A DNA stretch of 9,319 nucleotides from contig FR887276.1 in the NCBI GenBank assembly GCA_000436755.1, forward strand, positions 1 to 9,319, in the 5' to 3' direction. Both the position numbers and the translations under genes were made by a program. Under the pieces are notes generated by a model. That model was not told the DNA's origin. It did not search any database and was given only the letters and a program-made list of their open reading frames with translations. Position 1 is the stretch's first letter, and the number at the start of each line of letters is the position of its first letter. This document shows positions 7,286 through 9,319 of the stretch, piece after piece. This DNA comes from Clostridium sp. CAG:253 (lineage in GTDB: Bacteria > Bacillota > Clostridia > Lachnospirales > Lachnospiraceae).

Positions 7286-7648
7286 TTATTTTTCACTGTA
7301 AGAATCTATAATTTTTTTTATTTTATCTGCTTCTTTTTTGGAAATTTTCTTTTCTCCGAGAAACGCTGTCAAAAATCCCGGCAATGAGCCTCCAAAAGTC
7401 CTTTCAACAAAATAATTTGATTCATCATGCTGTACCCGCTCCCTCGGAATAACAACAGACACTACTGCATTTTCATTGACAAGATACCCTTTCTGTGCCA
7501 ATTTCTTAATAGCTGTATATGTCGTTGACTTCTTCCACCCAAGCTGCTCATTGCAAAGCTGCACTAATCTGCCCGAAGATACAGGTGCATTATCCCATAC
7601 AATTATCATAAAACGATAATCACTGTCGCATAATTTCAAATATTCCAT
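7286..7648 (-). CDS. BlaI/MecI-family transcriptional repressor
   Basis: This is a dimeric winged-helix repressor that is normally released from DNA when its partner protease is activated. It has 120 residues, the usual length. The N-terminal half carries the family's winged helix: LCDSDYRFMIIVWD, then SSGRLVQLCNEQLGWKKSTTYTAIKKLAQKGYL (split here as residues about 24-40 and 41-56). The C-terminal half (FVERTFGGSLPGFLTAFLG, then a lysine-rich helix to the end) is the dimerisation region in which BlaI and MecI are cut. An AAAGGAAA ribosome binding site precedes the ATG at 7648. The BlaR1-like gene follows after 123 bp, the normal partner arrangement. No beta-lactamase or PBP gene is nearby, so the regulated targets are unknown. 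It probably represses its own promoter at 7759-7821. Confidence 0.9.
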   Translation of the reverse strand: MEYLKLCDSDYRFMIIVWDNAPVSSGRLVQLCNEQLGWKKSTTYTAIKKLAQKGYLVNENAVVSVVIPRERVQHDESNYFVERTFGGSLPGFLTAFLGEKKISKKEADKIKKIIDSYSEK

Positions 7649-7758
7649 ATTATTGATTTCCTTTCAATTTAGTGCAACGTATAATTAATAATTCTTGTTT
7701 TAGCTCTAATAAGCTTTTCGCCTGCCATCACGCGCAATTAAAATACTAATTATCGGCG

Positions 7759-7821
7759 TTGGTCTGTAATAACCGACCAATAATTTAAAATCAGTCTACA
7801 ACAACCGACCCGGAAAGTCAA
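7759..7821 (-). promoter_or_regulatory. blaI promoter with two putative repressor operators
   Basis: On the minus strand TTGACT (7816-7821) and TAGACT (7793-7798) are spaced by exactly 17 bp, a good sigma-A-type promoter. Two direct repeats lie here: GTCTACAACAACCGACC (7794-7810) and GTCTGTAATAACCGACC (7762-7778), identical at 14 of 17 positions and 32 bp apart, close to three helical turns. The second copy sits in a larger dyad, TTGGTC at 7759-7764 against GACCAA at 7775-7780. The first copy covers the spacer and -10 box; the second lies just past the expected start point. A repressor bound at both would block transcription, and autoregulation by BlaI is the natural inference. The copies contain TACA and TGTA, the half-site core known for BlaI/MecI. 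Confidence 0.6.
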
Positions 7822-7858
7822 GATTTTTTACATAAAATTATTTTTGCTGTGGCTGTTT

Positions 7859-8200
7859 TTACTCAGAAACAATCAGCCGTGTGTTAAAATACTGTTCCTG
7901 AAAATAAATCTGTTTACTAATCTCCTCTTTCGTAAAAGTCATATTTTCAGGTGCAACCACCCATTTTTCTTCCACATCATCTATTCGATAAACAACTGCA
8001 ATTACTTTTCCCGTAAACTTATCTACAGCCTTATCAACTCCCAATATATAAGCATCCTGCTCCTCCCCATCGGGTGCGATAATCCCTTCTACATAACCAT
8101 AATTTATAGGATAATACATATCTCTATGTTCCGGATGATAACTTCCCAACGGTCTGTCAACAGTTACCGTCACTGTTTTTCCAATAACTGAATTTTTCAT
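7859..8200 (-). CDS. short inorganic-pyrophosphatase-like protein
   Basis: This has 113 residues related to the core of the soluble inorganic pyrophosphatases, which hydrolyse diphosphate with Mg2+. YYPINYGYVEGIIAPDGEEQDAY (residues 29-51, split at P31/Y36) matches the family signature YPxNYGYxxGTxxxDGDPxD: D44 and D49 are kept, and the middle aspartate is E46. RIDDVEEKWVVAP (72-84) matches the second metal/lysine region, with K79. Normal enzymes have about 175 residues. The N-terminal strand with the family's active-site Glu and the C-terminal Tyr-Lys pair are not apparent, so full activity is uncertain. The ATG at 8200 overlaps the upstream stop (TGATG), with AAAGGAG 5 bases before it, indicating translational coupling. 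A TTG at 8203 is less likely. Confidence 0.75.
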   Translation of the reverse strand: MKNSVIGKTVTVTVDRPLGSYHPEHRDMYYPINYGYVEGIIAPDGEEQDAYILGVDKAVDKFTGKVIAVVYRIDDVEEKWVVAPENMTFTKEEISKQIYFQEQYFNTRLIVSE

Positions 8201-8418
8201 CAATACTCCTTTGTTATTTCTTCATTTATTCCATACATATTCTTAAAACTTGCAAGATCCTCCGGAGTCTTTATCAGCATAACCTCTTCAATCTTACCAG
8301 TATTCATATTCTTAAACCCTGCAACTTGCTCGCCATTGTATATACTTGCCTTGATTACCGGTCTCATATTTTCATTATCATAGGATTTTGCAACAAATTT
8401 CTTTTTAAACAATCCCAT
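8200..8418 (-). CDS. conserved small protein, unknown function
   Basis: This encodes 72 residues beginning MGLFKKKFVAKSYD. It is a small protein without membrane segments or signal peptide. The middle (PVIKASIYNGEQVAGFKN, then TGKIEEVMLIKTPEDL) looks like a compact beta-rich domain. I remember similar short proteins from Lachnospiraceae, sometimes with unreliable names, and assign no function. An in-frame GTG at 8427 would add MGK, but AAGGTGG overlaps it and is correctly spaced for the ATG at 8418. The gene is joined to the pyrophosphatase-like gene by a one-base stop/start overlap, so the two are probably made in step and may act together. The leader contains a 13-bp tandem repeat at 8449-8474. 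Confidence 0.7.
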   Translation of the reverse strand: MGLFKKKFVAKSYDNENMRPVIKASIYNGEQVAGFKNMNTGKIEEVMLIKTPEDLASFKNMYGINEEITKEY

Positions 8419-8448
8419 TTTGCCCACCTTCCTTCAGCTTATCCTCCG

Positions 8449-8474
8449 CCCTAATAAGCAGCCTTAATAAGCAC
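8449..8474. repeat. 13-bp tandem repeat in the leader of the 72-aa protein gene
   Basis: CCCTAATAAGCAG (8449-8461) and CCTTAATAAGCAC (8462-8474) are adjacent and match at 11 of 13 positions. They lie 31 bp upstream of the start codon at 8418. The same CTAATAAGC string recurs in the blaI leader near 7706. A binding site or simple slippage are both possible. Confidence 0.45.
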
Positions 8475-8519
8475 ATATCATACATAATTTTTTAAAAGAC
8501 TGTGCAAAAAAAATATCAC

Positions 8520-8744
8520 CTACTTCACCATACCAGAATTACTTCTGTATTCTTCATTTAACTGACGCAGTTCTTTTTCTCCATTGATATATGGTTCATA
8601 AAATGCATCGACAGAACCTCCACCTAAATTATCACATCCATTGCAAAAATCACAAGCACCTCCGCATTGATTAAGCCCCTCCTGAACAATACGAATTCTT
8701 TCTTCTTTTGTTGTGTCCTTTATCAATAAACTTTTAATTTCCAT
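8520..8744 (-). CDS. small cysteine-motif protein, unknown function
   Basis: This encodes 74 residues (MEIKSLLIKDTTKEERIRIV...). It has a four-cysteine cluster, C27-x3-C31-x2-C34-x2-C37 (CGGACDFCNGC), suited to binding zinc or an iron-sulfur cluster, followed by a helix-forming tail (YEPYINGEKELRQLNEEYR). I recall related small Firmicute proteins with KEERxxIVxEsL, CGG-C-GC and MYQxYIDGKxEL patterns that carry unreliable database names such as 'PurH'; the sequence gives no support for a purine-biosynthesis role. The extra glycine-rich NLGGGSVD segment here looks like an insertion relative to that memory. An AAAGGAT ribosome binding site lies about 10 bases before the ATG. Its start overlaps the end of the Nudix frame by 22 bp, suggesting co-transcription. 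Confidence 0.7.
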   Translation of the reverse strand: MEIKSLLIKDTTKEERIRIVQEGLNQCGGACDFCNGCDNLGGGSVDAFYEPYINGEKELRQLNEEYRSNSGMVK

Positions 8745-9225
8745 GTTGCTACCATCCTTTCTGCAATTTTTTCTCTTCTATTCCATTCCTCAATAAGTTT
8801 CGGCTGTATCAACGGATATGTCCAGTTCTCAGGCAACTCATCCATAAGCACAACTTTCTCCATTTCGCTATGTAATTCTTTTGCAAACTCTGTTATCTCT
8901 GCAAAACAAAGTAGTCCAAATGTTTCCTCACCTGTATCATTTACTCTGTTCTTACCTGTTACTGAGTAAACACAGATTGGCTTTATCTCAAATCTGATTG
9001 CGCCTGTTTCTTCCTGCAATTCCCTTTTAGCAGTTTCTGCAACTCCCTTTTAGCTGTTTCAAAAATATCCTCTCCAGCTTCTCTATGCCCTCCCGGCACT
9101 TCATATGTATCTCTTTCTTTATGTTTGCAGAAAACCCACTTGCCATTACTTTGTGAGATAATTACTGCAAATTTTAATAGTTCATCATTAACTGTATCAT
9201 AAAATTTTACTTCCAAATTATCCAT
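8723..9225 (-). pseudogene. Nudix hydrolase, frameshifted in the Nudix box
   Basis: Nudix enzymes hydrolyse nucleoside diphosphate derivatives such as oxidised dNTPs. The frame opens at an ATG at 9225 with GGAGGT 6-7 bases upstream and reads MDNLEVKFYDTVNDELL... to GGHREAGEDIFETAKREL, then goes out of frame and stops at 8983. The rest continues in another frame, QEETGAIRFEIKPIC..., to a TGA at 8723. Joining the two across the repeat gives a complete Nudix box (G-x5-E-x7-REL-x-EE-x-G-A) and a protein of 159 residues, a normal size. The break is a 23-bp tandem duplication (9014-9059). As written, the metal-binding EE is lost, so the gene should be inactive unless one copy is deleted. No ATG starts the second part; its first codon would be TTG without a ribosome binding site. 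Confidence 0.85.
9014..9059. repeat. 23-bp tandem duplication inside the Nudix box
   Basis: Positions 9014-9036 and 9037-9059 match at 21 of 23 bases; the differences are 9020/9043 (T/C) and 9032/9055 (A/T). Each copy encodes E-T-A-K-R-E-L-Q in the original Nudix frame, where both differences are silent (ACA/ACT and GAG/GAA). Because 23 is not a multiple of three, the extra copy shifts the frame. Confidence 0.9.
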
Positions 9226-9319
9226 TAGTATACCTCCAACTTATTACTCTCCCCACAAATAGACCCAAACTAGAGCCATTTGATAAAACAAATGCCGGAA
9301 ACCCGCATAAATACAGGCT
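9226..9319. other. right-edge region upstream of the Nudix gene
   Basis: This 94-bp stretch holds the Nudix ribosome binding site and a small perfect inverted repeat, CATTTG (9277-9282) against CAAATG (9289-9294). Two minus-strand frames are open from the edge, one of them up to a TAA at 9244-9246, but the piece is too short to show a gene. No clear promoter is seen. Confidence 0.3.

Noticed and set aside
8723..9019. Second half of the Nudix gene as an independent 98-aa gene
   Set aside because: Its first codon would be TTG in the middle of a Nudix box with no ribosome binding site, and the upstream frame supplies the missing half.
9226..9319. Tail of another gene or mobile element at the right edge
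   Set aside because: Frames open to the edge are too short to judge, and no transposase, integrase or terminal repeat can be recognised.
1..9319. CRISPR array, tRNA or rRNA
   Set aside because: No regularly spaced repeats with unique spacers, no cloverleaf with a GTTCGAATC-like arm and no rRNA-like stretch were found on reading.

Overview
The window looks like a piece of chromosome from a low-GC, Gram-positive anaerobe of the Clostridia, with Lachnospiraceae-type proteins the best fit. This rests on AT-rich sequence, strong AGGAGG-type ribosome binding sites, a lipoprotein-anchored ABC transporter, a clostridial-style BlaI/BlaR1 pair and several small proteins of a type I remember from Lachnospiraceae. 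No 16S or other marker is present, so the assignment is inference. Every gene I can support lies on the minus strand, so the text below runs from high to low coordinates, in the direction of transcription.

Right part (9319 to 7859): a Nudix hydrolase gene broken by a 23-bp tandem duplication inside its catalytic motif; a 74-aa cysteine-motif protein overlapping its end; a 72-aa protein of unknown function; and a short inorganic-pyrophosphatase-like protein whose start overlaps the preceding stop (TGATG). They read like a housekeeping or nucleotide-metabolism group of small proteins.

Middle (7858 to 5396): a BlaI/MecI-family repressor followed by an M56-family membrane metalloprotease of the BlaR1/MecR1 type. 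A plausible promoter in front of blaI carries two copies of a dyad-like 17-bp element 32 bp apart, one of them overlapping the -10 box, as expected for an autoregulated operator. The protease has an extracytoplasmic loop built of 12-residue repeats. It also has a C-terminal outer domain without the penicillin-binding fold motifs, so its signal is probably not a beta-lactam.

Left-centre (5395 to 935): a 447-bp intergenic region containing a terminator-like structured element, then a complete sulfate/thiosulfate importer operon: binding lipoprotein, permeases CysT and CysW, and ATPase CysA, closed by an intrinsic terminator at 935-982. It contains no sulfate activation or reduction genes.

Left edge (934 to 1): a promoter, a 95-aa three-helix membrane protein and the N-terminal membrane part of a second protein, probably a signalling protein, cut by the window edge.

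No tRNA, rRNA, CRISPR array, transposase or integrase gene is visible. The most unusual items are the interrupted Nudix gene, whose repeat copies differ only at synonymous positions, the BlaI-type operator, the repeat-containing BlaR1-like sensor and the structured element upstream of the sulfate operon.
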